NCBI GenBank assembly: GCA_019639155.1 | Contig: JAHBSJ010000001.1 | Location: 421,948-485,947, forward strand | DNA: 64,000 nucleotides | Source of the DNA: Acidobacteriota bacterium | GTDB lineage: Bacteria; Acidobacteriota; Blastocatellia; Pyrinomonadales; Pyrinomonadaceae | Direction of reading: 5' to 3' | Shown here: piece by piece, positions 9,641 through 18,398 of the stretch | How positions within the stretch are numbered: position 1 is the stretch's first letter | How the letters are laid out: the number at the start of each line of letters is the position of its first letter | Notes under the pieces: model-generated | What the model saw: the letters and a program-made list of their open reading frames with translations, nothing else | What the model was told of the DNA's origin: nothing | Database searches by the model: none | Program-made: the position numbers and the translations under genes

Positions 9641-11329
9641 GTGAGTTGGCGTATTTTCCACATTTTTGCTGCGGTGCTCTTCCTCTTCGGTGGAGTCTCT
9701 GTTCACGCGCAAGCGCCGGAAGACCTGAAGCCGGTGCCCGAGATAGCACCCGATTACCGTTCGGACGATAGAAAGTTTCCCGAACTCGGCCGTGTCGGCG
9801 TTGACATCACGCGGCAGCGTGCGATGCTGCTCCGCGATGTGGTCGAGATGGCTCTTGAGAACAACCGCGATATCGAGATCACAAGGAAAACGAACCGCGC
9901 AGCCGAATTCGATCTGCGTGCGACTGACGGTTTCTTTCAGCCGCGGCTGATCGGACAGGCTTACTACGACCGAACAAGAACGCCGAACGTGAGTATCTTC
10001 AGCACCAACCGTGAAACCACGCAAGGCACATTCGTCGGCAACGCGACTCTGCAGGGCTACGTTCCGAGATACGGTACAACCCTTTCCGGCACTCTAGCGA
10101 ATCAGCGTCTAACGACAGACAACCCGATCAGTATATTGAGCCCGCAATACAACGCGACGTTGAGTTTTATCGTCAATCAGCCGCTGCTCCGCGGGCGAAA
10201 ATTCGACGCGAACCGCCGCACCATCGAGATAGCGAAACGCAACGTCGAGCTGACAGACACGCAGTTCCGCCAGCGTTCGATCGAGGTCGTCGCGGCGGTT
10301 GAAAAGGCCTATTGGGACCTGACGTTCGCATTGCGAAATCTTCAGGTTCAGCGCGACGCCGTCCGCGACGCGAAACAGCAGCTCGAACACAATCGCCGTC
10401 TCGTCGCCGAAGGACAGCTTGCACCGATCGACATTGTCGCGGCCGAAACGCAGGTGGCGAATTTCGAACAGGCAGTTTACGACGCACTGAACGTCGTCAA
10501 TTTGTCTGAAAATGCATTGAAAAACCTGATCTCGCCGAACCGCAATGCCGCGATCTGGGCCGAGGCGATCACGCCTGTTCAACCGGTTGAGATCGCAACG
10601 CCCGCAGGCTCGCTTGAAAATGCCGTCGAGACCGCGATCGACAATCGTCCGGAACTCGAATTGAACAAAACTCAGCTCCGTATCAACGAACTCGACAAGC
10701 GGCTCTATCGCGATCAGCGAAAACCGCAGATCGACCTGAACGCGAGCTATGGCACGGCGGGCGTCGGCGGTTCGCTGAATCCGAATTTTCAGGCGCCATT
10801 CCCGCTGCCCTGCACAGTAGATCCGACGTCACCGGCTTGTCAGCAGCAGCAGGCAAACCTCGCCGCATTGACCGGAAATCCGTATTCCGGATTGCTGCAG
10901 AATAAATATCCGACTTTTCGCGTCGGCGTGACGTTCAACTTGCCGCTGTTCGGCGACAAGTCCGCGGACGCTCTATACGGCAAGGCTTTGGTCGAGGCCG
11001 AACGTATCGAAACGCAGCGTGAGCTGATCGAACAAGGCATTCAGGTCGAGGTGCGAAATGCGATGCAAGCGATCCGCACCGCCGAAGCAAAACTGCGCAC
11101 GGCGGCAATTGCACGCGAGAACTCGCAGCGTCAGTACGAATCCGAACAGCGAAAGCTCGACGCGGGCCAGTCCGACGTTTACAAGGTTCTCGAACGCCAG
11201 ACGGCTCTCACCGCCGCACGCAGCAACGAACTCCGTGCCCGCATCGACCTGAACAAAGCGATCGCCGAATACCACCGTGCGACCGGAACGACGCTCACAG
11301 CGAACGGCGTCGAAGCGAAATTGAAATAG
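9641..11329 (+). CDS. TolC family outer membrane efflux channel
   Basis: 562 residues from a GTG start. A signal peptide (FAAVLFLFGGVSVHAQA) targets it to the outer membrane. Two repeated helical regions typical of OEP/TolC follow (VVEMALENNRDIEITRKTNR ... and AVETAIDNRPELELNKTQLR ...), each with long coiled coils and beta segments. A proline/cysteine-containing insertion (CTVDPTSPACQ) sits near residue 390. It completes the tripartite pump with the two preceding genes and is the last gene of the operon; a dispersed repeat follows. Confidence 0.93.
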   Translation: MSWRIFHIFAAVLFLFGGVSVHAQAPEDLKPVPEIAPDYRSDDRKFPELGRVGVDITRQRAMLLRDVVEMALENNRDIEITRKTNRAAEFDLRATDGFFQPRLIGQAYYDRTRTPNVSIFSTNRETTQGTFVGNATLQGYVPRYGTTLSGTLANQRLTTDNPISILSPQYNATLSFIVNQPLLRGRKFDANRRTIEIAKRNVELTDTQFRQRSIEVVAAVEKAYWDLTFALRNLQVQRDAVRDAKQQLEHNRRLVAEGQLAPIDIVAAETQVANFEQAVYDALNVVNLSENALKNLISPNRNAAIWAEAITPVQPVEIATPAGSLENAVETAIDNRPELELNKTQLRINELDKRLYRDQRKPQIDLNASYGTAGVGGSLNPNFQAPFPLPCTVDPTSPACQQQQANLAALTGNPYSGLLQNKYPTFRVGVTFNLPLFGDKSADALYGKALVEAERIETQRELIEQGIQVEVRNAMQAIRTAEAKLRTAAIARENSQRQYESEQRKLDAGQSDVYKVLERQTALTAARSNELRARIDLNKAIAEYHRATGTTLTANGVEAKLK

Positions 11330-11366
11330 AGATAGCCATTGGCTCTATATGTTTAGTCGATCGCGA

Positions 11367-11447
11367 CTTTGCGGTCTCGGCGTCTTTCTCTGCGACCTCT
11401 GCGTTGGGATATTGTCAACGCGGAGAACGCTGAGGTGATCGCAGAGG
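11367..11447. repeat. dispersed periodic inverted repeat (CGCAGAG type)
   Basis: Copy 1 of a family seen eight times in the window. The left arm (11367-11406) reads in units like CTCTGCG; the right arm (11416-11447) carries the complement (CAACGCGGAG, then CGCAGAGG). The arms CTCTGCGTTG and CAACGCGGAG enclose a 9-base loop, GGATATTGT, very similar to that of the copy at 20.7 kb. It fills the gap between the tolC and oxidoreductase genes. Confidence 0.75.
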
Positions 11448-11471
11448 AAGCCGGAGCAGGGATCATTTCAA

Positions 11472-12458
11472 ATGAACGCAATTTACATCAATGAATTCGG
11501 AAATGACCTCGACGTGTCGTTGCGCGAAGTTGCAGACACACCCGAACCTGCGGGAGATGAGATACGCGTTCGCGTGCATGCAGCCGGTCTGAACCGTGCT
11601 GATCTGCTGCAGATACGCGGGCTTTATCCGCCGCCCGCGGACATCGACCCGCGAATTCCGGGCCTGGAATACGCCGGCCTCGTCGAATCGGTCGGCAGCG
11701 ATGTAACAAAACTTGCCGTCGGTGACCGTGTGATGGGAATTACCGCGGGCTGCGCCTTCGCCGAATACGTCAACGTCCCCGCCGAAACGGCGATGCTGAT
11801 ATCTGACAGGCTTTCATTCACAGAAGCCGTCGCCATTCCCGAAGCGTTCATCACCGCCTACGACGCCGTTTTCGTGCAGGCCGGTTTGAAGCAAAACGAG
11901 ACGCTGCTGATACACGCCGTCGGTTCAGGCGTCGGGCTCGCCGCACTTCAAATGGCAGCAGCAAAAGGTATTAACACCATAGGAACGTCTCGAACTTTCG
12001 ACAAATTGGAACGCTGTAAAGAGTTCGGGCTCGATCATGCGATCGTCCTACCCGAAGGACCGCATTTTACCGACGACGTGCTTTCGGCGACAGACGGCAA
12101 AGGCGTCGATGTAATTTTCGACCTTGTTGGTGCAGCGTATTTCGATGAGAATTTGCGTTCCCTCGCGACGAAAGGCAGGCTGATGCTGGTCGGCTTGACC
12201 GCGGGCAGAAAAGCTGAGTTTGACATGGGCATTGCTCTTGCCAAGCGGCTGACGATCAAAGGAACAATCCTGCGTTCCCGTTCAACTGAGGAAAAGATCG
12301 CTGCCACGCGGCGTTTTGCGGACGCGATGCTGCCGCTGTTTGAAACGGGAAAACTGCGTGCAAATGTCGATCGCGTATTTCCGGCGGCAGACGTGAAAGA
12401 AGCCTTGAAGTATCTCAGCTCGAACCGGAGTTTTGGGAAAGTGGTGTTGGAATTCTAG
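11472..12458 (+). CDS. NAD(P)H quinone oxidoreductase, PIG3-type medium-chain dehydrogenase
   Basis: 328 residues, zinc-free MDR superfamily. The N-terminal GroES-like domain has the family pattern VHAAGLNRADLLQIRGLYPP (about 35-55) and IPGLEYAGLVESVGS. The Rossmann domain carries AVGSGVGLAALQMA (about 150). No zinc-ligand cysteine pattern is present, which fits the quinone-reductase branch (PIG3/TIGR02824). It likely reduces quinones or enones with NADPH. The stop overlaps the end of the convergent small gene by four bases (CTAG). Confidence 0.9.
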   Translation: MNAIYINEFGNDLDVSLREVADTPEPAGDEIRVRVHAAGLNRADLLQIRGLYPPPADIDPRIPGLEYAGLVESVGSDVTKLAVGDRVMGITAGCAFAEYVNVPAETAMLISDRLSFTEAVAIPEAFITAYDAVFVQAGLKQNETLLIHAVGSGVGLAALQMAAAKGINTIGTSRTFDKLERCKEFGLDHAIVLPEGPHFTDDVLSATDGKGVDVIFDLVGAAYFDENLRSLATKGRLMLVGLTAGRKAEFDMGIALAKRLTIKGTILRSRSTEEKIAATRRFADAMLPLFETGKLRANVDRVFPAADVKEALKYLSSNRSFGKVVLEF

Positions 12459-12727
12459 GTTTTCATCCGTTCGGCAGCCGATTCGGTGATAACGCAAAGC
12501 CCCGCGACGCCTGCACGATCCAATTCTGCCATCAGCCTGACAGCTTCATCGTGGGTCAGTCCGCCGGCCTCGACACGGTCGAATGAGACGACTGCCCAAG
12601 CCGGTTCTTCGATCTCGCTGGATTCGATCTCCACAGGTTCCGGCCTTTCAGGAACAGGCTCCGCCAACGCGACGCTGTCGTCGCGCAGTAATTGTCCCAG
12701 AGTTGGCCTCATGTCCTGGATCTTCAT
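12455..12727 (-). CDS. small hypothetical protein
   Basis: 90 residues, acidic, with no membrane segment. The first half is rich in Pro/Glu (VPERPEPVEIESSEIEEPAW); the second half is compact (VSFDRVEAGGLTHDEAVRLM ... AGLCVITESAAERMK) and could fold as a small alpha/beta unit. I do not recognise a family. Its end overlaps the oxidoreductase stop by four bases in convergent orientation. Clean codon use and the absence of a competing frame support it, but it remains a modest call. Confidence 0.45.
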   Translation of the reverse strand: MKIQDMRPTLGQLLRDDSVALAEPVPERPEPVEIESSEIEEPAWAVVSFDRVEAGGLTHDEAVRLMAELDRAGVAGLCVITESAAERMKT

Positions 12728-12831
12728 TCCAATTGCCCCGAATCTACCACAACGCCGCGGGCAGTGTAAACAACATTTTACCTAAATGATTCGGCACGGC
12801 GCCCGCGTTAATTGGTAAAATGGAGCTCGGT

Positions 12832-13902
12832 ATGCTTTTTCGAGAGTCGTATTTCATCACGGGGTTTCCCGGTTTTATCGCCGAAAGGTTGATCGAGCGC
12901 CTCGCTTCGACCGAAACGCAGTTCTTTCTGCTCGTCCAGCCGCATTTTGTAGAGCGAGCGATGAAAGAGATCGAAGAGATCTCCATCGCAACTGCTGTCC
13001 CGCTTGAAAATTTTGTCATCGTCGAAGGCGACATCACGCAGCCGCAACTCGGCATACCGAACGCCGACCTCGAAACGATACAGTTCGAAACGACCGACGT
13101 TTTTCACCTTGCGGCAGCTTATGATCTTGACGTAGAAAAAGATCTCGCGTTTCGCGTGAATCTGCAAGGCACAAAGAACGTAAACGACCTCGTCCTGTCG
13201 ATCAAGGACCTGAAACGCTACAATTACATCTCGACCTGCTATGTCGCGGGGAAACGTGAAGGCGTGATCTTGGAGACGGAGCTCGAGCACAAAGCGGGTT
13301 TTCGGAACTATTACGAAGAGACGAAATATCTGGCCGAGCTCGAGGTCGAGCGGCTTAAGAATATGGTGCCGCTGACCATCTTTAGGCCGTCAGTCGTCGT
13401 GGGCGATTCCGAAACCGGTGAGACCGCAAAATACGACGGCATTTATTATCTTATTCACTATTTACGAAAGGCACCGTGGCTGCTGCGGCTGATAAATGTT
13501 GGTAATAAACAGGTTAGGCTGAATCTTGTACCTGTCGATTTCGTCGTCGAAGGCATAGCACAGCTCGCTCGCGACGGAGCAGCAATGGGGAAAACTATTG
13601 CTCTCGCTGACCCCGATCCGTTAACGACCGCCGCGATATTCGACGAGATCGCAATCGAGATGACAGGCCGAAAGTCCGAATTCGCACCGCCGACGCGCTT
13701 GGTCGAATGGTGGCTGAACACAGGCCTTTCGCCGAGATTGACAGGCCTGCCGCATTCCGGCGTACCGTATTTTTTTATCTCACAAACTTACGACACGGCG
13801 GTCGCCGACGAACTTCTGGCGACGCATTCGATCAAATGCCCGCGGTTCACGGACTACGTCGGCAACCTTTTGGATTTCGTCGAAGAGTATCCTGAGCTTT
13901 GA
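12832..13902 (+). CDS. SDR / male-sterility (fatty acyl reductase-like) NAD-binding protein
   Basis: 356 residues from the ATG at 12832, chosen because GGAG (12822-12825) lies six bases upstream and the Rossmann strand starts immediately. The nucleotide motif is ITGFPGFIAERLIERL (about 8-23). The catalytic Tyr-x3-Lys appears as YEETKYLAELEVERL, and an IFRPSVVVGDSETGE segment follows, as in NAD_binding_4/thioester-reductase and fatty-acyl-reductase domains. Unlike carboxylic acid reductases there is no adenylation or carrier domain, so it is a stand-alone reductase whose substrate is unknown. The following gene begins 65 bases later. Confidence 0.75.
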   Translation: MLFRESYFITGFPGFIAERLIERLASTETQFFLLVQPHFVERAMKEIEEISIATAVPLENFVIVEGDITQPQLGIPNADLETIQFETTDVFHLAAAYDLDVEKDLAFRVNLQGTKNVNDLVLSIKDLKRYNYISTCYVAGKREGVILETELEHKAGFRNYYEETKYLAELEVERLKNMVPLTIFRPSVVVGDSETGETAKYDGIYYLIHYLRKAPWLLRLINVGNKQVRLNLVPVDFVVEGIAQLARDGAAMGKTIALADPDPLTTAAIFDEIAIEMTGRKSEFAPPTRLVEWWLNTGLSPRLTGLPHSGVPYFFISQTYDTAVADELLATHSIKCPRFTDYVGNLLDFVEEYPEL

Positions 13903-13967
13903 ACGATCGTTACAAGTTGCAGAACAAAATGCAAAGAGATGCCAACATAGGGCATCATACTTGTCGA

Positions 13968-15095
13968 ATGTTTGGGATGTTGCACACAAAAAAGGTTTGG
14001 TTCGCATTATTCTTGCTGCTGTCAGCGGTCGTCTTCACCTCCGCACAAAGCGGCCGCGTGCAGCCGACGCCAACGTCGACGCCCCGCGACGACGACACGG
14101 TAAAGATCACTATTGAGGAGATAAAGCTGAACGTCTTGGCCTTTGACGACAGCGGAAAATTCTTTCGCGGTGTGACCGAAAACGATCTGGTCATTGTTGA
14201 GAATGACCGCCTGCATCCTCCGACCAGCGTCCGCCGCATCCCCGCAAACGTTCTGATCATTATGGATACGGGCGGCGAGTTGCGCTATGTAAAATCGCTC
14301 GACCGTACGCGTCGCGTGGCGATGGCGTTGATCGATTCGCTTGCGGAAGGCAATTCCATTGCGGTAATGCAGTACGCCGACAAACCCGAACTCCTGACCG
14401 AATGGACTACCGATAAAGGCGAGGCACGTGATGCGGTCGCGAGGTCGAGCTTTGGCAGAAGATCGGCTTTTGTCGATGCGCTCAACTACGCCGCCGAATT
14501 GATGAAGCGTTCGGGCCTCGAGAACCGCCACATCGTATTGATCACCGACGGCACGGACAGTGTTGCCAAATCGTCAGCGAAGGTTGACGCTCTTCAACGC
14601 CTGACCGCGACCGATGCCAGCGTTCACGTCTTCAGTTACACCGAAATGGAATCCGTCGATATCGAACCGCGAACGAAGGGCATCTCAAAAACGCCGCCGC
14701 CGCGTCCCATGCCCGACGAGATCGCCGATACGCTGCCAAACGGCACACGCGACGCTGCCAAAGCTCCGCGAATCGCGACCATCAATACGGACCGTACTTT
14801 TATTCGTCGGATGAAAGCCCGTAAAGCCGATCTCGAACTGAGCCAGGAACAGCTCGGCAAGCTCGCCGAAAACACGAACGGCGAATTCATTCTGCCCGGC
14901 ACCGTTGACGAGATGATCGAAAAGACGGCGCGCGTAGCACGTATGATCGACTCGGTTTATGTCGTCACCTACATGCCCCGCGAAGAGGCCGTCGGCACAC
15001 GCGGCATCGCCGAACGCCGCATCGAAGTAACTTCAAAACGCCCCGGCCTCACGGTCCAGGCACGTCGAAGACTGCTGATCACCTTACAAAACTAG
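13968..15095 (+). CDS. secreted VWFA-domain protein (acidobacterial type)
   Basis: 375 residues from the ATG at 13968 (13977 is equally possible); both place a signal peptide (KVWFALFLLLSAVVFTSAQ) at the front. After a Pro/Thr-rich linker come a beta domain (IKLNVLAFDDSGKFFRGVTE) and a von Willebrand A fold (NVLIIMDTGGELRYVKS, then HIVLITDGTDS). The metal-site motif DxSxS is changed to DTGGE, so metal-dependent binding may be lost. Related VWFA-domain proteins are numerous in Acidobacteria. The role is unknown, probably an extracellular or periplasmic interaction. Confidence 0.75.
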   Translation: MFGMLHTKKVWFALFLLLSAVVFTSAQSGRVQPTPTSTPRDDDTVKITIEEIKLNVLAFDDSGKFFRGVTENDLVIVENDRLHPPTSVRRIPANVLIIMDTGGELRYVKSLDRTRRVAMALIDSLAEGNSIAVMQYADKPELLTEWTTDKGEARDAVARSSFGRRSAFVDALNYAAELMKRSGLENRHIVLITDGTDSVAKSSAKVDALQRLTATDASVHVFSYTEMESVDIEPRTKGISKTPPPRPMPDEIADTLPNGTRDAAKAPRIATINTDRTFIRRMKARKADLELSQEQLGKLAENTNGEFILPGTVDEMIEKTARVARMIDSVYVVTYMPREEAVGTRGIAERRIEVTSKRPGLTVQARRRLLITLQN

Positions 15096-15110
15096 CGGCG
15101 CCCATCGATA

Positions 15111-15141
15111 TTGACTTTTAGTTACATTAGAATTATTCTAA
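15111..15141 (+). promoter_or_regulatory. fur/perR-like promoter with PerR-type box
   Basis: TTGACT (15111-15116), a 17-base spacer and TATTCT (15134-15139) form a plausible sigma-70 promoter. Overlapping its -10 is a perfect 7-1-7 inverted repeat TTAGAATTATTCTAA (15127-15141), which matches the general shape of PerR/Fur boxes. It lies 18 bases before the regulator's ATG, so autoregulation is likely. Confidence 0.75.
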
Positions 15142-15159
15142 TTTTGACTTGATAAGACT

Positions 15160-15564
15160 ATGGTCAAGGCTATTGAAAATGTGACGGGATTGACGCGGCA
15201 GCGTGATGCTGTGCTGCGCGTTATTCGCGATTCTGAAGAGCACCTAACGGCAAACGAGGTATTTGCACAGGCAAAATCGCTGCTTCCGTCGATCTCTTTT
15301 GCTACGGTTTACAACAGCCTGCGTTATCTGAAGGACGCCGGACACATTGCCGAGATACAGTTCGGCAACGGTGCCAGCCGATTTGACCGATTCACTCATC
15401 GGCACGACCACGCCATCTGCATATCATGCGGGAAACTGGTCGATATCGAAATGCCGATGCCGAAGCAGTTCGTCGCAAGAGCTGCGGAAATGTCGCACTT
15501 TAAGCCCGAGAGCCTCGAATTCACCCTCCGCGGCACCTGCCCCGATTGCCAAGCTGCGAATTAG
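15160..15564 (+). CDS. Fur family metalloregulator (PerR-like)
   Basis: 134 residues. The N-terminal winged helix includes LTRQRDAVLRVIRDSEEHLT and the recognition helix SFATVYNSLRYLKDAG. The C-terminal dimer domain has the histidine-rich metal site (FTHRHDHAICISC) and two CxxC pairs (CISC, CPDC) for structural zinc. The short helix-1 region and the box on its own promoter fit the peroxide-sensing PerR branch better than iron-sensing Fur, but this is inference. No regulated peroxidase gene is adjacent; a peroxiredoxin sits far away at 57 kb. Confidence 0.9.
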   Translation: MVKAIENVTGLTRQRDAVLRVIRDSEEHLTANEVFAQAKSLLPSISFATVYNSLRYLKDAGHIAEIQFGNGASRFDRFTHRHDHAICISCGKLVDIEMPMPKQFVARAAEMSHFKPESLEFTLRGTCPDCQAAN

Positions 15565-15572
15565 TTTTTCCG

Positions 15573-16067
15573 CTAGATATTCAGCGTGAAGATCTCCCAA
15601 AGTATCGCAGAGATCACATAGACGCTCACCAATATCGAACTGATCAATACCAGAATGAGTATTCCGATCAGGCCAAAGACAAATATATAATCACTGGTCT
15701 TCCCTTTACCGTGGCCGGCGGCACGCGTCCGGATGAGCTCCATATTCTGGCGGTTCGCTTTCCAGACAAAATCGAACGCATCGCCGAGAAAGGGAATCGC
15801 TCCTACGACATAGTCGAGCCCGATGTTGAACGCCATACGCAGCAGCGTGATCTTTGGCACGCCGTAGCGGACGCCCGCGAGCAAAATGTAGAACGATGCG
15901 AACGAAGTTATCGTGTCGCCCACATTCGGTATCAAGCCGATGACCGCATCCAGGCCGAAACGCCATGTCGTCCCCGGAATGCGAAACAATCCGTCCAGAT
16001 AATGCGCGAGATTGTCGAGACCCTCCTCGATCTCGACCTGGCGTTTTGTGATTTCCGTATCCGACAT
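15573..16067 (-). CDS. DUF4112 membrane protein
   Basis: 164 residues. The family signature is clear: LDGLFRIPGTTWRFGLDAVI, then GLIPNVGDTI and GAIPFLGDAFDFVWKAN, two repeated (I)P(N/F)xGD motifs flanking a membrane helix. A second hydrophobic pair lies at the C-terminus (YIFVFGLIGILILVLISSIL). DUF4112 proteins are small inner-membrane proteins of unknown role. It converges on the Fur-like gene with nine bases between them, and a dispersed repeat lies just upstream. Confidence 0.85.
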   Translation of the reverse strand: MSDTEITKRQVEIEEGLDNLAHYLDGLFRIPGTTWRFGLDAVIGLIPNVGDTITSFASFYILLAGVRYGVPKITLLRMAFNIGLDYVVGAIPFLGDAFDFVWKANRQNMELIRTRAAGHGKGKTSDYIFVFGLIGILILVLISSILVSVYVISAILWEIFTLNI

Positions 16068-16075
16068 TTACTTAG

Positions 16076-16147
16076 CCACAGAGAACACAGAGGTCACAGA
16101 GAATATGCCGTCCCGACATTGCTCCGCGTTCTCCGTGCGCTCTGTGG
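16076..16147. repeat. dispersed periodic inverted repeat (CACAGAG type)
   Basis: Left arm 16076-16104 consists of three 9-base units (CACAGAGAA, CACAGAGGT, CACAGAGAA-like). Right arm 16121-16147 is its imperfect complement (GCGTTCTCCGTGCGC, then TCTGTGG). It lies between the leftward HEAT-cyclophilin gene end and the DUF4112 start. Confidence 0.8.
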
Positions 16148-16151
16148 TGAA

Positions 16152-18320
16152 TCATCTTCCTATTATTCGCACCGAGACTATCTTGTCCCCGCGGACGATC
16201 GTATCTACGATCTTCATGTCATTTTCGTTCACTCGGCCGAAGACGGTGTAGCCGCCGTCCAGGTGCGGCTGCGGAGCGTGCGTAACGAACCACTGCGAAC
16301 CGCCGGTGTCTTTTCCTGACAGAGCCATGCCGACCATACCGCGTTCGTACATTACTGTGTTCACTTCGCAGCGGATCGACCAGCCCGGACCGCCCGTACC
16401 GTCGCCGCGTGGATCGCCGTCCTGCATCACAAAATTGGGCACGACGCGATGAACGGCGAGGCCGTTGAAATATCCGCGACGTGCCAGCGTGATGAAGTTA
16501 TCTACGGTGAGCGGTGCGTCTTCCGGCAGCAGGTCGATGGTGAACGTGCCCTTTTGCGTCGTGAGAATTGCTTTCACGGAGCCGTTCTTTCGCGCAACCG
16601 CACGCCGATAATCAGCGTCGCGATAGATGATCTGGCCCATTCTTGTGGGGTTTCGGGGCGAAAATGCTCTCAGCGGTTCGGCTTTTTCGCGATAGCCCGG
16701 GAATTTGTCGTCGAGGCCGTTGAGGCGGATCAGTTCTGCGGCGCGTTTTCGCACCAGATGATCGACGGAATCGAGCGCCGCACGCAATACGGGCTCGGCA
16801 GCGGCCTTGTCGAGCTTCGCGATCGCCGCCACCATCGCAAGCTGTGCATCGTTGTCGCGATCGCCTTTCGCGGCAAAAAATGCATCGCGTATCGCAGCGA
16901 CGTTCGCCTCCGTTGTCGGACGTTCGCCCAACAAGCCGGCGGCGGCGGTGCGAATTTGGACGTCTTTATTCTTGAGTGCAATACGAAGTATCTCGTCGAG
17001 GTCCTCCGTAAAAAATCGGGCGTAAGAACGAAGTGCATCGGCTCCGGCAAGTATCGTGTCTGCGTCCTTTTTCGGATCGGCTTCGGCAAATGCCCGCGCC
17101 AGCGGCATCAGCACTGACGGAGCTTCGGCTTTCATCGCCTTGCCTTCTTCGGTCGTCGGTTCGATTCCGGCAAATTCGCCGACAATAGTGACCAGCGTCC
17201 GATACTGCTGCCAGTGTTTGAGTTCGGGCGTGCCCTGGTCGCCGCGGCCTGGAGCGATCCGCAATCTTGCGACGTAAACTTCGGTCGCAAAACCGTTGTC
17301 GAGCTTGCCGAATTCGCGGATCAGCTTCAACGCCGGTTCGTTGAACGAATGCGGTATCAATTGGCCCAGAGCGGCTGCTACCTCGATAAATTCATTTTGC
17401 TCTATAGGAATGAAGTTCGGTCCTTTTGCCTTTTTATAGATCTCGAGCAGCATGTCGCCGTATTCGATCAGCGGCTGCACCGCGGCCGGATCGCGCAGCG
17501 TTGACAGCGAGCGTATCACCGAAACACGGACCCGCGTGTCGCGGTCCTTCAATGCGGCGATCAGATGCGGGACGACAGTTTTGTCCTCTGATACGCCCAG
17601 AACGCGTGCCGCGTTCGCCCGTGCGACAGCGTCCGCATCTGACGCGAGCATCGAACGTAGAGTTGGGATACCGATCTTGGCACGCAGACGGCCGAGCGTA
17701 TTCGCGGCATCAGCACGAATGCGCGGATCCGCATCCGTGAGAAACGCCGCTGCCGCCTGATCGCTCTGTGCCGGACGCGCCCGCAGCAAAGCGGTAATGC
17801 CCGCCAAGACGATCTCAGCGTTACGATCTTTGCCAAGTTCGCTTTCAGCTGCTAATACAGCGATTATCGCCTCGCTAAGTTTCGCGGCCGAAGGATCTTT
17901 CGCATTCGCGGCAGCTATCTTTCCGGCAGCCTCGACCGATTTTGCAATTACCGTCGCACCGCCGGCGGCCTCGCGGTCGAGCGAAACTGCTGCCTGCTTC
18001 AATATCGCGTCGGCGCCTTTGACAGACTCGATCTCGCCGATGGCGAACGCCGCCATCGCACGAACGGCGTTTGAGCTGTCGCCTGCCAATAGCTCCGCCA
18101 AAGCCGGGATCGCCGCCTCGTTTCCGATGCGGCCCGCTGCAAGTGCCGCACGGCGACGCACGTCAGCATTCGGCGACCGCAGTAAATTTTCCAGCGTCGC
18201 ATCAAACCGCCGCGCGTCCTCCGCCTTTACGATCTGGATCTGTGTATTAAGCGGCACCTGCGCATCCGCGAAAACCGCCGACAAACACATGGCGGCAAAG
18301 ATCGAAGTAATTCGTTTCAT
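16152..18320 (-). CDS. HEAT-repeat protein fused to a cyclophilin peptidyl-prolyl isomerase
   Basis: 722 residues with a signal peptide (ends VFADAQVP), so exported. Residues about 30-560 are HEAT/PBS-lyase-like helical repeats (ADVRRRAALAAGRIGNEAA, DPRIRADAANTLGRLRAK, DRDTRVRVSVIRSLSTLRD). Residues about 579-722 are a complete cyclophilin domain (FTIDLLPEDAPLTVDNFITL, VHRVVPNFVMQDGDP, GSQWFVTHAPQPHLDGGYTV). It would catalyse proline isomerisation on periplasmic or outer-membrane clients held by the repeats. The start has GAGG seven bases upstream. It lies 78 bases downstream of osmC with a nested palindrome between. Confidence 0.9.
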   Translation of the reverse strand: MKRITSIFAAMCLSAVFADAQVPLNTQIQIVKAEDARRFDATLENLLRSPNADVRRRAALAAGRIGNEAAIPALAELLAGDSSNAVRAMAAFAIGEIESVKGADAILKQAAVSLDREAAGGATVIAKSVEAAGKIAAANAKDPSAAKLSEAIIAVLAAESELGKDRNAEIVLAGITALLRARPAQSDQAAAAFLTDADPRIRADAANTLGRLRAKIGIPTLRSMLASDADAVARANAARVLGVSEDKTVVPHLIAALKDRDTRVRVSVIRSLSTLRDPAAVQPLIEYGDMLLEIYKKAKGPNFIPIEQNEFIEVAAALGQLIPHSFNEPALKLIREFGKLDNGFATEVYVARLRIAPGRGDQGTPELKHWQQYRTLVTIVGEFAGIEPTTEEGKAMKAEAPSVLMPLARAFAEADPKKDADTILAGADALRSYARFFTEDLDEILRIALKNKDVQIRTAAAGLLGERPTTEANVAAIRDAFFAAKGDRDNDAQLAMVAAIAKLDKAAAEPVLRAALDSVDHLVRKRAAELIRLNGLDDKFPGYREKAEPLRAFSPRNPTRMGQIIYRDADYRRAVARKNGSVKAILTTQKGTFTIDLLPEDAPLTVDNFITLARRGYFNGLAVHRVVPNFVMQDGDPRGDGTGGPGWSIRCEVNTVMYERGMVGMALSGKDTGGSQWFVTHAPQPHLDGGYTVFGRVNENDMKIVDTIVRGDKIVSVRIIGR

Positions 18321-18326
18321 AAAAAT

Positions 18327-18366
18327 GCCTCGGGTCGAGATATCTAATGATATCCCTACACGAGGC
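18327..18366. promoter_or_regulatory. nested palindrome upstream of HEAT-cyclophilin gene
   Basis: GATATC (18339-18344) and GATATC (18349-18354) form a perfect inverted repeat around TAAT. It is nested inside GCCTCG (18327-18332) and CGAGGC (18361-18366). It could be an RNA hairpin in the leader or a protein-binding site. Confidence 0.45.
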
Positions 18367-18398
18367 TGTCAAAAAGTGCGAAATGTCCTTAAGCTCGT

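Noticed and set aside
15144..15149. TTGACT as a -35 element for the fur-like gene
   Set aside because: Its -10 would fall inside the coding region; the TTGACT at 15111 with TATTCT at 15134 fits better.
15546..16319. 257-codon rightward frame spanning DUF4112 and a repeat
   Set aside because: Runs through an intergenic repeat and antisense coding sequence, with no ribosome-binding site or recognisable domain.
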